The notes under the pieces were generated by a model. It did not search any database and was not told the origin of the DNA. It worked only from the letters and a program-made list of their open reading frames with translations. The translations under genes were made by a program, and so were the position numbers. This document shows, one piece after another, positions 11,099 through 23,815 of a stretch of 64,000 bases of DNA. Source of the stretch: Diogma glabrata (Eukaryota; Arthropoda; Insecta; Diptera; Cylindrotomidae); NCBI GenBank assembly GCA_963693315.1, contig OY856187.1, forward strand, positions 40,847,242 through 40,911,241. Reading direction: 5' to 3'. Position 1 is the stretch's first letter. Each line of letters begins with the position of its first letter.

Positions 11099-12415
11099 CT
11101 AAATATTTTCCTTGCGCATTTGACATATGACAAGTATCCATGAAGTTGCCGATCCACAAATCTTTAAAGAAATAATATTATTTTTACTAGATCAGTGTAA
11201 CTCGATTTTACTTACAGAATTAATAATAGGTCTAGATAAGGAGAACATTTTGGCCGGGTATATTTCGATGTCTTCAAGTTGCATTTGAAGACCAAAGGTG
11301 TTAATCTACACAAATAAATAAAAATTAATTAGAATAAAATTGCATACATAAATAGATCAATGTTCTATAAATAAACAAATAATTACACTATCATGCAATT
11401 GCGTGACCATATTATTTTGACTAATTTCACATAAAACATTTTTTGAAATGTTTGTTTGTTTAATCAACATATCAATTATATAAACAATTTCCACAATATA
11501 TAGCATATGAAAAACGCAATAAACTAGCAACGCAATGGAAATGCCTGACACACTGTTATATTTGTTTGAAAATATTTCCTGCTCACACAAATAATATGTC
11601 TGCGTTACAAAGTTGAATACATCACAACATAGCTGAAAAGCTAATGGGTAACAAAACACAATATTCGTTTGTTTAATTAATTTAAACACTTTTCGATATA
11701 ATTTATTGAAAAGCTCAATGTTCAAAATTATTTGATTAATGTTATTGTTATTGTATAAATTGAGTTTATGTTGACAAATTAGCACATTTTTAATTTTTTC
11801 AAATTTCAAATTTAATTTTTTTAAATAGAAAACATTTATTAAAATAATAATTTGAAAATCAAAAATAGAATTAACGGTCCAAAAATGTAAAACAAAAGGA
11901 ATAACATAATACATTAATTCAATTTCATTTGCATGGTGATATTCAATTCTCCAAACATAATTGATGACACCAATTAAGGGATAATACACCACATTGAAAA
12001 AAAATATTCGCTGAACCAATTTGAACTTGTTCATCGATTTGTTTTCATTGTGAAATTCACGTTCGAATCGTAACAAAAGCTTCAACGTTTTATTGTAAAG
12101 AATAAAATATTTATTGCAATTACGAATTTTTGAATAAAACTGAATGTTGAGATACAGTAATGTAGTTAAATTTGAGAGAACGTATGAAAATCGAAATGCG
12201 ATATGGTTGATGGTGAAAGTTTTGACATTTGATAGTAAAAAAATGATAAACGAATTGAAAATAATGTACAAAGCGATTGAATAGACTTTGAGATATTTGG
12301 ATTTTTTTATAGTGAAATTTTCTTGATCCAATCGGAACATAAAGATGCCGAGTGTTTGAGATATGCTTAAATATTTTAAAAATATTGTTTCAATAATCAT
12401 GGTGTTTATCCACAC
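11099..12415 (-). CDS. Gustatory receptor (insect chemoreceptor, 7tm_7 family), three exons
   Basis: This is a second probable complete gustatory receptor, about 393 residues. The exons are 12415-11387 (343 codons), 11305-11216 (30 codons) and 11161-11099 (20 codons plus stop). The introns are 81 and 54 bp, phase 0, with donors GTAATT and GTAAGT and acceptors TTGTGTAG and CTTTAAAG. Exon 2 encodes LQMQLEDIEIYPAKMFSLSR and the last exon ICGSATSWILVICQM, the family's C-terminal signature in relaxed form (TSW-----Q). The N-terminus has ISQTLGIFMFRLD, alignable with ISQIFGITLFSYD of the gene at 2534-3773, and both lie on the same strand with the same exon plan. Overall the two are far apart in sequence, so they are old relatives. 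A second ATG five codons in (12400) is an alternative start. The substrate is unknown. Confidence 0.88.
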
Positions 12416-14735
12416 TGTGTATATGAGCGCAAAGACACGATGAAACTAATTGTTTTATAAATAAAATGAAATTTGATCGGTGAATGTAATCAAATATTAA
12501 AACTCTTTATTAATTATTTAAATGTGTTAGGGTAACATTTTTATTTAACGATTTGTTTTCATACGTACGGTCAAATTTTATTATTAAAAAAATCACAATC
12601 ATGGATTTCAATGTTTCCACGACTTTAACTCTACTTTAAATTCAAATAACATTCAATTATTTGCCCAAAGCATGTTCTTAAAACTGTTTAAGCAGAGAAA
12701 CATTGCAACATTTTATTATGTTTCATGAAATGTTTCCAAACAAATAAGGGGAAACGAAAAACGAAACTCTCCAAATCAAATCACACTCCTTATTTGTTTC
12801 CAAACAATCATTAAATCCTACCCACACAAAATTTTCAAAACAAATTTTTTAGATACAAGATAAGCTTTTCTTTTCAATTACATTGTTGTTAGTCATTCGC
12901 CCAGGTTCCTACCAAAAAGTTGTTCACAAAACCGAACGTCGAAATCGACGAAAATCCAACCATAAATATTTATGGAGTAGAAATGTTTTTGTTGGTGTTT
13001 TTTGTTGCTGGATACATAAATACACTTCAGCCAGGAAAAATTAGTATTTCTACATTTTATGAATAATAATTACAATTTCTAAACATAATTTGCTGTTATG
13101 GAAATTTTTTTATAATAATCATATAAATTTTATTTGAGTATCGTTAAAATCAAAACAAATAGTATAAAGCAAAAATAAAAATTTGGGTTTGTATTGTCGA
13201 ACGGTTACTATTCCGTTTGGTTAATTTTCTTTATAATTGAAATAAATAAATAAATTGACTATGGAGGAGGATGTTTTCGTTGTTGTATATTTTAGAGATT
13301 GGAAATTTAGAATTATTGGAATGTTTGTTTGTTTATGGAGAAGCTTATGATTAAATTTCCAACGCAATATAAAAGTTTATTTATTTTTAAGAATGCCAAA
13401 TTTAGTTTCAAAGCTTTGTTATATTTTAGATGATGGATGATGAAGTTGTTAAAAAGGTCGTAGGTTAAATATTTATTAACACCGTAAACATTTAAATAGG
13501 GTTGATGACTATTTTTTGTACGGATCTGTTTAGTTTTCTTAAGTGAGATTGAATTTAAATAAATTATGGAATGATGGTTATATTTAATTGATAAGAGACT
13601 ACATTAGTCTACATTAAATTTAAAACATATAAAAACATAAATTAAAAAAACTTACAAAAAACCAACTGCCCCCTTTTGCTTATAAACAATGGAAAGCTCG
13701 CATTAGCTTATTTACCAGGATTTATTTAAATCGAATAACAGGACTTAAAGTTATTGAAGTTTCAAATAAATTCTGATTTATTGATTTACTTACGTCAGTG
13801 CAAATTATTTGCAAACAAAATATAAAATGAATTAAATGAAAAATGTTAACATAAGAATTCCGAAAAACACACTTAGATATATAATATAACGATGTCCAAT
13901 GACTTTCGATTTCCTTCTTTGTTTGTAAACAATAAACATTCAAACTAAACCTTTTTAAATCTTCTTGCTCGTGAGATTTATTTTTATTTGAAATTCAAAA
14001 AGTCAAATCTACCCACACTAAAAACAACCTCGATGAAGGATTTATTGTAAATTGGAATGATTTTGTAAATAAAAAATATATAAATTTTATTTTTACGAAT
14101 AATAATGATTTTTATTCCCTCGAATTTTTATATTTAAGTTGTATTCCAAAAAATTTATGAAAAAATCGTTCTCGAGACAAATACGCGTAATGATGAAAAA
14201 ACTTTTTGACATTGTTGTTATTTCAATTGAAAATCTTTATTAAATGTAAATTTATTATGATTGACAAAAATTTCTCTAGCTTTTATTATAAAATTAAATG
14301 AATCGTTTATTTCCTATAGTTAGCTTTAAAACATTTACTTGTTAACGATTACTTGAGGGGTTAAACTTTTGCTATTTATTATTTCTATTGTGTAATGATT
14401 TGAAATGTGATTTTTTGTTAAATAAAAAGTGTTATGTAATAGAAATTATCATGTATGTCACAAAAACACTTGTAAACAGTTTAAGATATATAGCAACCAC
14501 AATGGGTTCTGAGGTGTGGAAGAATGCAATTTTTTGTCTAATTTTCGTATTTTTTTTTTTGAAAGAAATCCATACAACTAAACCAAAAATCTTATCATAT
14601 ATGTAATAAAATATGACAAAGACTTTTGTCAAATATTGATGCCCACATAAAGAGTTATATGGAGAATTATTTGAAATTAAAATTGCTACCGTTGACTGAA
14701 TAGATCTCAACTGCCAGCACAACTAAGATACATAC
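12416..14735. other. AT-rich intergenic DNA, no gene seen
   Basis: This includes the presumed promoter of the second receptor gene just above 12415. The frames at 13722-13943 and 14388-14722 are short, overlap on opposite strands and have no family resemblance. Nothing else is recognised. Confidence 0.6.
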
Positions 14736-14800
14736 TACATTGGTTATTGATATTGCAGAGACTGGAGTACGAGGAATTGTCACACCCTTATTTAAAAAAA
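14736..14800 (+). repeat. Dispersed repeat D, copy 3
   Basis: It contains 'tgcagagactggagtacgag' followed by 'aattgtcacaccct', the same order as at 4097-4135. It is a short fragment. Confidence 0.5.
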
Positions 14801-15572
14801 AAAGCAAATTCACGAATCAACAAAAACTGAAATTTCGATTCGTAATGAATGTTTTAGAATCACTCCATTAACCGTAGATATCAAATTTTTATTCCTACCA
14901 ATTTCAATCAAATATAACGATTTCATACACAATTAAACATGCTACTACCACTACGTTATTTTGCATAAAATATTTAATAGAAACTTTTTACCAAAAACAA
15001 CCAATTTTATTAAAAGCAAATAATATTTACGAATTTATTTTTTCTGATCTTTAATTTGCATTTTTTTTCACTTCTTCTTAATGGCTCTACTTCACGCAAA
15101 ATGGTATGTAACATGTATGTAAACAAACAGTTTTATCGAACTGATCTAATGGAATGAAACGAAAACCATAAATTTCAAATTTGTAATATACATATTGTGT
15201 TGGTTTCAAAATGGAAAAGCTTTTAAATTGGAATAATTTTAGGATAGTGATCGTCAAATTGATTTTGATTCTTAATATTTTCATTAAACATTTCAACATT
15301 TTTATACCCGAAGTAAGGAGTAAGTAAAGCGTTTTTGTTGTTCATGTGATCTTATCCCCTTAAAGAATAGAATATTTTGATTGAAGAGATTAAAACGCCG
15401 TTTTTGGGTGAGTGAACATATTGTTCACAAGCCGCGCTAGTGTCGAGTGGGGTTAGTTTACGAGCAAAAAACGTTTTTTTCTTCCATATGGGAGAAGCTA
15501 TTTTTTTGACGATACCATATAAAAATTCTATTTTCTTGCAGCTTTAATCCTCTGTGAAAATCAGGTTTTTCC
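14801..15572. other. AT-rich intergenic DNA, no gene seen
   Basis: No coding frame or structural RNA was recognised. The 70-codon minus frame at 15087-15299 has no supporting features. Confidence 0.5.
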
Positions 15573-15662
15573 ACTAGAGTAAAATCACTTTCGCTAAACA
15601 AATAATTTTAGTTGCTATTGTATTTTCGTGTAATTTTATTAAGTTTTAAAATCAAAGCAACC
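15573..15662 (+). repeat. Dispersed repeat E, copy 1
   Basis: The phrases 'aaaatcactttcgctaaaca', 'gttgctatt', 'ttttcgtgtaattttat' and 'aaatcaaagcaacc' are shared in order with 52445-52536. In that copy a transposon starts immediately after 'caaagcaacc', whereas here different sequence follows. Confidence 0.65.
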
Positions 15663-15734
15663 GTTAAAAAATACAATATGAATCTGGAATGTTATGTTGT
15701 CGATTTCTAATTTAATAATTTATAAAAAATATCG

Positions 15735-16437
15735 TTTTTATTCACCTACGTATTAAAGTGTTACTCTGTTACTGTAATTTGTGGCCTTAAAGTGTCACTT
15801 TTGAACCATATATATTTTGTTGTCAAAGTAACGTCCAAAGAAGTAAAAAATAGTACATTATGATGCTAGGACGTAAAGCTAAAGATTTTGGACGGATGTG
15901 GAGTTTGCAAATCGAGGCGCTAGCCGAGATTTGCACCCACATTAAGTCCAAAATAGCTTACGTCCGTGCATCATATACTATTTTTTATTCGCCGCAAGCA
16001 AAATATTTTAAGAAAAGTTGTTTATTCTAAATTAAAATTATAAATTTTCATAAATTTTAAAATAAAAATATGTGGAACAAGTAACCTTTGAAAAAATATT
16101 TATTATTTTTTCCAAATTCTATGACAACAAATGATAACAACTATTTTAATTGTATAATGAAATTTTGAATTTGCGGGTTGCTTTGATAAAAAAAATTATT
16201 TTTCATAGAATTTAAACAAATACAAATGCTTTTTACTTTTTTGGACGTAGCTATGACGACAAAATAAATAGTTGAAAAGTGATACTTTAAAGCCGCAAAT
16301 CACAGTAATAAAGTAACACTTTAATATATAGGCGAATAAAAACATTTGTATTTGTTTTAATTATATAAAAATAGAAATTTTTATCAAAGCAACCTCAAAT
16401 TCAAAATTTCATAATCCAATTAAAATAATTGTTTATT
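15735..16437. repeat. Dispersed repeat family A, copy 2, with inverted halves
   Basis: A short forward part (15735-15855) runs into a reversed full unit (about 15858-16345), then forward sequence again up to the foldback insertion. The core at 15861-15973 is an imperfect 113-bp hairpin. Its outer arms are TGATGC and GCATCA, the middle arms are GGACGTAA and TTACGTCC, and the centre is GGCGCTAGCC flanked by GATTTGCA and its complement. The reversed unit is nearly the same as the copy at 44515-45725 read on the other strand. No protein is encoded. The minus-strand 63-codon frame at 45508-45699 is this same core. Confidence 0.8.
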
Positions 16438-16890
16438 ACTTCGGTCTGAAAGACCTAAGTATTACATTCGTGAGCCAAAAGTGAAATTCTTACCCCACTT
16501 TTTTGGCATTTCTCGACGTTTTAGGACCTACTGATTCTAAAAAAGCAAAAAAAAAATGTAATTCTGTCTGTCGGCCGTCCGGCCGTCCGTCCGTCGTCCA
16601 GACGGCCGTCCGTCATTACCTACGCTGCAGGGAAAACCGCTGGAGGGATTTCAAAATTTTTTTTTTTCTATAAATAGGTATACTCAATGGACAGGTCCAT
16701 AAGGACGCTGTGTTCGATAATTGTACCGGAAGTGTGTCGAAAAAATCATTATGTGTGTCAAAAATGGCAAATTTTCATAATTTTGGTTTAAAAAACGTTC
16801 ATTTTAAGTGTTTACGAGTAGGAACATTAAATTTGAAGAAATCTTGATGGTAGGGATTGGTATCTGAGATCAAAAACTAGATTATTGCAT

Positions 16891-17430
16891 TATAAGTTTG
16901 TCAAAAAAATGTTGTCAAGTGTATCAAAAGAAAGATTTTTATTTTATTTTTTTACCCAATTTTTTGGAAAAAAAATAAAATTAATTGTTTGTTTGAAATG
17001 AAATTTTATTATTATTATTGAGAATTATGGCATTATAAGTATGTCAAAAAATCGTCAAGTGTGTCAAAAGAAAGTTTCTATTTATTTTTTTACCCAATTT
17101 TTTGGAAAAAATAAAATTATTTGTTTGAAATGAAATTTTATTATTATTATTGAGAATTATGGCATTATAAGTTTGTCAAAAAAATGTTGTCATGTGTGTC
17201 AAAAGAAAGATTTTTATTTATTTTTTTACCCAATTTTTTGGGAAAAAATAAAATTGTTTGTTTGAAATGAAATTTTATCATTATTATAGAGAATTATGGC
17301 ATTATAAGTTTGTCAAAAAAATAATGTCAAGTGTGTCAAAAAATGATTTCATTTTTTTTAGCCAATATTTTGGAAAAAAAATGTAGCTGTTTTTATGAAG
17401 TAAATGTATTTGAAAATGAGAATGGGAATT
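16891..17430 (+). repeat. Tandem 132-144-bp repeats inside the foldback left arm
   Basis: Units begin with 'tataagtttgtcaaaaaa' at about 16891, 17035, 17167 and 17303. Each contains 'gtcaagtgtgtcaaaag', 'acccaattttttgg' and 'tgaaattttattattattat'. The right arm (18430-18680) carries about two complementary units, so the arms have lost or gained units independently. Confidence 0.85.
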
Positions 17431-17439
17431 TTTGAATTT

Positions 17440-17850
17440 GTTATAGTTTTTGAAATATTTTTGGAATTTTGAAAAAGTTTGTATTTTTGATTTTGTAATC
17501 ATTTTTACAATATTTTTAGAATTTCGGAAAAAGTTTTAATTTTTGATTTTGTAAGAATTTTTTGAATATTTTTAGAATTTTGAAAATTCTTAATTTTTGA
17601 TTTTATTATAATTTTTGGAATTTTGAAAAAATTTTCAATTTTTGATTTTGTAATAATTTTTAATATATTTAGAATTTTGGAAAAAATTTGAATTTTAAAG
17701 AATTTTTGGATTAGTATTGGAATTTAGAAAAAGTTTAAATATTTGATTTCATTCTAATTTTTGGAATATTTTTGGAATTTTGAAAAAAATTTCAATTTTT
17801 GATTTTGTTATAATTTTTGCAATATTTTTAGAATTTTGAAAAAAATAGAA
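17440..17850 (+). repeat. Tandem ~60-bp T-rich repeats inside the foldback left arm
   Basis: About seven diverged units of 'ttttggaattttgaaaaagt' followed by 'tttttgattttgtaataa' and 'tttttgcaatatttttag'. Complementary units occupy 18010-18350 in the right arm. Related units are also at 29755-30145. Confidence 0.8.
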
Positions 17851-19065
17851 CTTTTGAATTTTATATATATGTGTATATATGTATTTAGAATTTTAGATCA
17901 TAAATTAACATAATTTAGTGAAAAGTTGATACACTCAGCAAAACTACTCACAAACCTCTCCATTTAGCGTTTCAAGAAAATATTACAAAATCACACATCC
18001 ATGTTTCTCTCAAAATTCAAAAAATATTGTAAAAATTAAATATAATCAAACCTTTTTCAAAATTCCAAAAATATTCCAAAAATTAGAATAAAATCAAATA
18101 TTTAAACTTTTTCTAAATTCCAATAATATTCCAAAAATTCTTAAAATTTCAACCTTTTCCAAAATTCTAAAAATATTACAAAAATCATTACAAAATCAAA
18201 AATTGAAAATTTTTTCAAAATTCCAAAAATTATAATAAAATCAAAAATTTAAAATTTTTCAAAATTCTAAAAATATTCAAAAAATTCTTACAAAATCAAA
18301 TATTAAAACTTTTTCCAAAATTCTAAAAATATTGCAAAAATTATTACATCACAATTCAATTCATTATACAAAATTAAATTCAAAAATTTCCATGTCCAAT
18401 TCCATTTTCAATTACATTTACTTCATAAAAACAGCTACATTTTTTTTCCAAAAAATTGGCTAAAAAATAAACGAAATCATTTTTTGACACACTTGACATT
18501 ATTATTTTGACAAACTTATAATGCCATAATTCTCAATAATAATAATAAAATTTCATATCAAACAAATAATAAATTTTATTTTTTTCAAAAAAATTGGGTA
18601 AAAAAATAAATTAAAACTTTCTTTTGACACACTTGACAACATTTTTTTGACAAACTTATAATGCAATAATCTAGATTTTGGTCTCACATACCAATCCCGA
18701 CCATCAAGATTACTCCAAATTCAATGTTCCTACTCGTAATGACTTAAAATGAACGTTTTTAAAGCAAAAAATATGCAATTTCCATTGTTTTGACACACTT
18801 GACGATTTTTTGACACACTTCCGGTACAGTTATCGAACACATCGTCCTTTGGGCTCTTCCCATTGAGTAAACCTATTTTAAAAAAACAATTTTTGAAATC
18901 CGTCTAGAGGTTTTCTAGATTTCGTACAGACAGACAGACATACATATTGTTTTTAGAATCAGTAGGTCCTAAAACGTCGAGAAATGCCAAAAAAAGTGGG
19001 GGTAAGAATTTCACTTTTAGCTCATGAATGTAATACTTAGGTCTTTCAGACCGAAGTAATTTTAT

Positions 19066-19450
19066 GGTGCTAAACAATCAAAAAATAAGACTTTAACCTT
19101 CACCCTGGCGGCAGTAAAGTGTAACTTTAAAATATTTTGCTTGAGGTGAATAAAAAATAGAATATGATGCACGGACGTACACTATTTTAGACTTAAAGTG
19201 GGTGCAAATCTGAACTAGTGCCTCGAACTACAAACGAGTTTGTGTTACAAACTCGAGTTACAAACTCCAAATACGTCCAAAATCCTTAGCTTTAGATCCT
19301 TGCATCATAATGTCCTATTTTATTCGCCTACCTATTAAAGTGTTACTATATTGCTGTAATTTGCGGTCGTTAAGTGTCACTTTTTAAGATTTAATTTTGT
19401 CGTCATCCAAAAAAGTCAAAAACGTTTAAATTTGTATAAATTATATCAAA
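19066..19450 (+). repeat. Dispersed repeat family A, continuation right of the foldback insertion
   Basis: The core ('atgatgcacggacgta', 'gggtgcaaatctgaac', 'acgtccaaaatccttagctt') is followed by the unit start 'attcgcctacctattaaagtg' (in part) and 'ttgcggtcgttaagtgtcac'. It resumes the family A order interrupted at 16437. A further scrap of the core lies at 19860-19915. Confidence 0.75.
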
Positions 19451-19677
19451 GGTCAAATGTTACTTGTTCAATATATTTTCAGTAGTAATTTCCCAAGGGC
19501 GGTGATAATTCGAAATAATTTTTTGCGAAAATTTTGAAAGCACGCGGCCTCGTGCAATTATCAATACCACTTGCTTTAGGAATCTTCCAAAAAATTATGA
19601 GAATTTATCAACGAACGAGGGGAAATCGCGTAGAAAATTTTTTGCCATTTTTCATTTCATTATATATTTTTTATGAA

Positions 19678-19762
19678 TTATACGTTGGCCTACTGCGATA
19701 GCAGTTAATTATTTCAAAAATTATATGATAATTTTTAATATCGCAGTAGGCCGGACGTATAA
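19678..19762. repeat. 85-bp inverted repeat (small MITE-like hairpin)
   Basis: The left arm 'ttatacgttggcctactgcg' pairs with the right arm 'cgcagtaggccggacgtataa' (one substitution), with about 40 bp between them. It may be a tiny MITE. Confidence 0.65.
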
Positions 19763-19915
19763 CTATTTATTATTAGTATAATTCAAACGTTATTGGTGAA
19801 ATTGAATGATGTCATTACATTTTAGACAATTTCATTGGGTTTCGGTTTGCAATCTTAACATACGTCCAAAACGCTTAGCTTTACGTCTTTGCATCATAAT
19901 CTCCTATTAAATATT

Positions 19916-22900
19916 TATAAGAAAGCGACAACATAACATTTAAAATTCATATTTAATTTTTTATGGTTGCTTTGATGTAAAAAAACATAAAAATATCAAA
20001 ACAATTTCAATTTGTAATTTAGCGGAATAATATATTATACACTAAGGGATAGAAGTATATGTTTTATCCCGAGGTGTGTTTGGAGCCCGATGACGCAGCC
20101 TTCGGGTTACATTTCACTGAGGGAGATGACATGCTCCCTCCTGAGGTATATATACTACTTTTTGCACGACCACAATATTTAATGTTATTAAAAACTAAAA
20201 TCTAATCAATTAAAGAAAACAAAAATAATAAATTTTAAGTTTTATCATAGAAGGCGGTTTTTAAATATATTTATTTGAATTTATAATAAATGTTTCTGTT
20301 TCCATGAAAACTCATTGTTGTCATGGTTTGTTATTTTTTTATTCCTAGGGGGTAAAAGATGCAATCTACTCCCTCAAATGTGGGAACGAAATTCAATTTT
20401 GGCTTACAGATTTGATTTTTGCGCCCAAGGTTGGTTGTTTAATAGAAAAGGAAGAGTTTTAAATGAATAAGAGTACTATGTTTTCACTAAACTTTGTTTT
20501 TTGTATCAGTGGTGAATTTTAATAGCACTTCAGGATACCTATATCTTTCACAGAAAACTAATACTTGTAGCTATGGTGAAAGGAATTTAAACTGCTGCCT
20601 AGAATGTTGTTTCTGACGAAGTTGGGAACTATTTTTAACATTGGACTTAATTTTTTCAATACTTTATGGTCAATTTTTTCTGAACAGGACAGTTATATAA
20701 AATGCTTATGTTCCGAGTGTCTCCTAAATAAAATAGCAAAACAGAGCTATGGAGGTTTAAAATTAAAAGTTGTTCGGGAGACTCGACCTAACTTTGAAAA
20801 ATTTTGCTCAAAAGCTTTCAGAACAATTGGATGGAACCCCACTAAAACTTCTGCATCAAGTTTCGTTAAAATCTTGTGACAAGATGTACTGTTTTTACAA
20901 TTTCAAATAATCCATTGTTAAGCTGGTCATTAATTTAAAACTAATCGATTGAACTGTAGCTAGATTCTGTTTGTATATGGAATTATTTCGTGGAATGTGA
21001 TTTTGTACTAAATGAGATTTTTGCATTCCGGTTTAGTTGAATGAAAACAATAAATCATTCATACTGTTCATCATCCATAAAAATATCCTAAAAATATGGC
21101 GTCATTATCCACAGTTACAGGCCTAAGATTATTATGTCATTGTACAAGAAATCGAAACTCGAGATTTTAACAATAATAATTCCATTAAACTTCAATTTTT
21201 CTCACAGAACCAGAATTGAGATGAACTGAATATGATAAAGTTAATTGTAAGTTAATACAGGTGAGGGACTTTAGTACACAGCCCACATTCTTTCACAAAA
21301 AAAATAAAAATTGTTTTTAGCAATGTTGTTTCTCGAATCAATAAGTTAGATTTTTATTTCGCTTTGATTTATAATAATACTTGTTAGCAGCTAACAGCCG
21401 AGGGTGTATTATATTTAAACGAGAAAAGGTATTGTAATTGCTTTGTACATTACGTGATAATTTCAAAGCCCCAACGGCAATAATTTGATTAAAATGTTTC
21501 TTTAAGATGTTTCATCAGGAAAACAGATAACATAAAACCAATTTCCTAATACCATTGGCTTTTTTTATATTTTTCCTAAATTGAGGTAATTTATTAGTTA
21601 AATTAATTTTTTTTCTTTTAGATAAAACAAAACCAAATCAATTTTTAAAGTCAATAAAAAGAAGACTTTTAAACGTTTAAGATAAATTATTGGGTGGATT
21701 ACAATTCATAATTGATATCATGTTTTTTTGTTAAAATTATCAGTTCAAATCATTCATTCAATAATTCTGATATAATTAGAGATTTATAGCTTAGATGAGG
21801 TTGATTGATCTGGTATCATTTAAAACAATTTTATCGCATGATGCATAACGTTACATAATTTGTTGATTAAAGCATGGGGGTTTCAATGAGATTAAAATTA
21901 ATTTAAAAGTAAGAATCTCATTAACATTGAGGTAAGTAAATAGATTAATTAATATTTATAAAGAGGGTGCAAAACCAAAAACTAAGAATGATGAATTTCG
22001 GAATTTTTGTAATCCATAACGTCTGTTGGTGTATCAACAACACCAAAGAATTACTACCGATCTGTGAACACTTATACTAACAGAACTGCCGTAAAATTAA
22101 ACATCGAAATGTGATAAAATACCTTTTGAATTGTTTGTTGGTTTTGTAATGTTAATGTTTCTGACAGATTGTTCGATGGATATTCATACAGTTTGTTCGA
22201 TTGATTTCATATATGGTTATTACGTATTGTATGTATAATATTGTATAATCCAATATTGATAAAAATTCATATAATTAAACGACTCAAACATTCTCGCCCC
22301 AAATTTCAATTTCAATTGGTTTTAATTAAATAATAAAACGTTGTCATCAAATCTGTAGCTAATTATGCATCCATTACATAAAAAAATAACAAAGAAATTA
22401 AATTGAAATTATTTCTTTTCATTTGCTTTTCTATGCGATTTTTTGTGCTAATAAAAACAATAACAATATAATTTATTTCCATTTTGGCAATAAAACAAAA
22501 TTAAATTACATTTTCCCAAACATTTTTTTATAGACAAATTAATTGTGTTTGTTGAGCTGACTTTGTAACGAAATTATAAAAAAAAATTAATTTAATAATT
22601 GAAATATGAAATCCAGATTCTAATAAAAACATTATGAAATTTTTTATAAAACCAGAAATTCAATGTGGAGCTTTGGAAATGGTTGGTAGGCTACAATAAT
22701 ATTGGCATGTTTTTTAAAATTTGAAATATAGTAAACATGAATATGTATTGATTTTATTGTAAATCCTTTTACCAGTAGTAAATGCCATAGCAATCATAAC
22801 TGTTTTGAATTCATTAAACACGATAAGATTGCAAGAAATTGGTGGATGTACGTTGTGTTCATACAATATCCACCAGAAAATTGACCGGAAGTCCTATCTA

Positions 22901-23705
22901 AAGTCCTACCTTATATAACTAATATAATGTTAAATAATTAGCAATTATTTCATTTTAAAGAATTTTAATTTATTTTCTTACTAACAGAATAATCCACAAC
23001 TTTATTTCAACTTTCTAAATATTATACGAGTCAATCTTTGTTGAAATTTTTTACAGCAACCAACATTTGTCTAAAAAACAAAAAGGGCCTGAAGCTTTTG
23101 ACATTTCCATGTCTAATCAGAAGAAATAATTCTTTATTCAAAAAACGAACGAACGACGAACGATGATATTTTATTTCTTAAAATGTTTTTTTTATTTTGT
23201 AAAGAGGCTGACTTTTGAGTAAAATGTTAAATGTTCTTATATTCAATTTATTTTTATCTTATGCTTATATTTTAAAAACTGAAAATAGAAAAACATTAGT
23301 CTTCTTGCCATTTGTTCGGTTGATTTATTAAGGTTTACGTAAAGGTTTTGTGCAAAAAAACCCAAAACCAAACTCTGCTGAACCTTTTTTTATTTTTTAA
23401 TTTTTCAAGAAAAACTGGTCTGCATTTAGGCGTGCGTTCTTAAGAGTACAGCTTAAAGATGAACAATACATTTTTGTCTGATAATATATGTATATTAAAA
23501 AACTGTTTTGATTAAATATACTTTTTAAAGTGCGACAATACCCTAAATAAACTGGTAAATTTAATTAGGTAAATTTGATGTGCCAGCAGAGCACGAAACA
23601 CTACAGGTAATAACATTAAACATAATATGTCTTTGTACTGTGATAACGCAGAAACTTCAAAGGGGTTACGGCTTTAACGGAGACAAAATATTACAGTAGC
23701 GGTCA
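19916..23705. other. AT-rich intergenic DNA with a structured element at 20040-20160
   Basis: Most of this has nothing recognisable. At 20040-20160 a GC-richer stretch has two local stems (CCCGA..TCGGG and GAGGGAG..CTCCCTC) between 'tatatgttttatcccgagg' and 'cctgaggtatatatac'. It ends before a run of unique AT-rich sequence. A MITE or small structured repeat is possible, with no second copy in the window. Confidence 0.5.
20604..20879 (+). other. 91-codon open frame of unknown meaning
   Basis: The frame starts at an ATG and ends at TGA. The second half (KVVRETRPNFEKFCSKAFRT, then IGWNPTKTSA) has less biased composition than typical chance frames in this AT-rich DNA. I do not recognise any family. 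No splice context or neighbouring exon is evident. It may be chance, or an old transposon or host exon fragment. Confidence 0.2.
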
Positions 23706-23709
23706 CTTA

Positions 23710-23815
23710 AGAAATGCATCGATGTTTTTATTCGATGAAAAACATCGGAACTCTGCATCGATGTTTTTCGATAAATCACTTATAACATCGATGTTTTTTC
23801 AACATCTAATACTTT
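23710..23815. promoter_or_regulatory. Cluster of ATCGATGTTTTT motifs
   Basis: The motif CATCGATGTTTTT or a close variant occurs four times within about 100 bp, with one copy in reversed sense (TTCGATGAAAAACATCGG) and one CGATAA. In flies, CGATA-type and ATCGAT-type clusters can bind DREF or BEAF-like factors. That is established for Drosophila and only an analogy here. No gene start is seen beside it, and a transposon begins about 80 bp further on. Confidence 0.3.

Larger units (their letters stand above)
16438..19065. mobile_element. Foldback (long inverted repeat) transposable element
   Basis: The ends are ACTTCGGTCTGAAAGACCTA at 16439 and its complement ending near 19056. From there the two arms mirror each other for over 1 kb, around a short loop near 17870-17990. 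The arms include the phrases about 'catttctcgacgttttagg' and 'aggacctactgattctaaaa', a C/G-rich 'gtccgtccgtc' run on the left only, and 'tgacacacttccggtacag' on the right with its diverged complement on the left. No protein is encoded. Foldback elements (FB-like) of insects have this plan of long, internally repetitive inverted arms. It has inserted into family A, whose sequence continues on both sides. A clean target duplication was not resolved. Confidence 0.85.
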
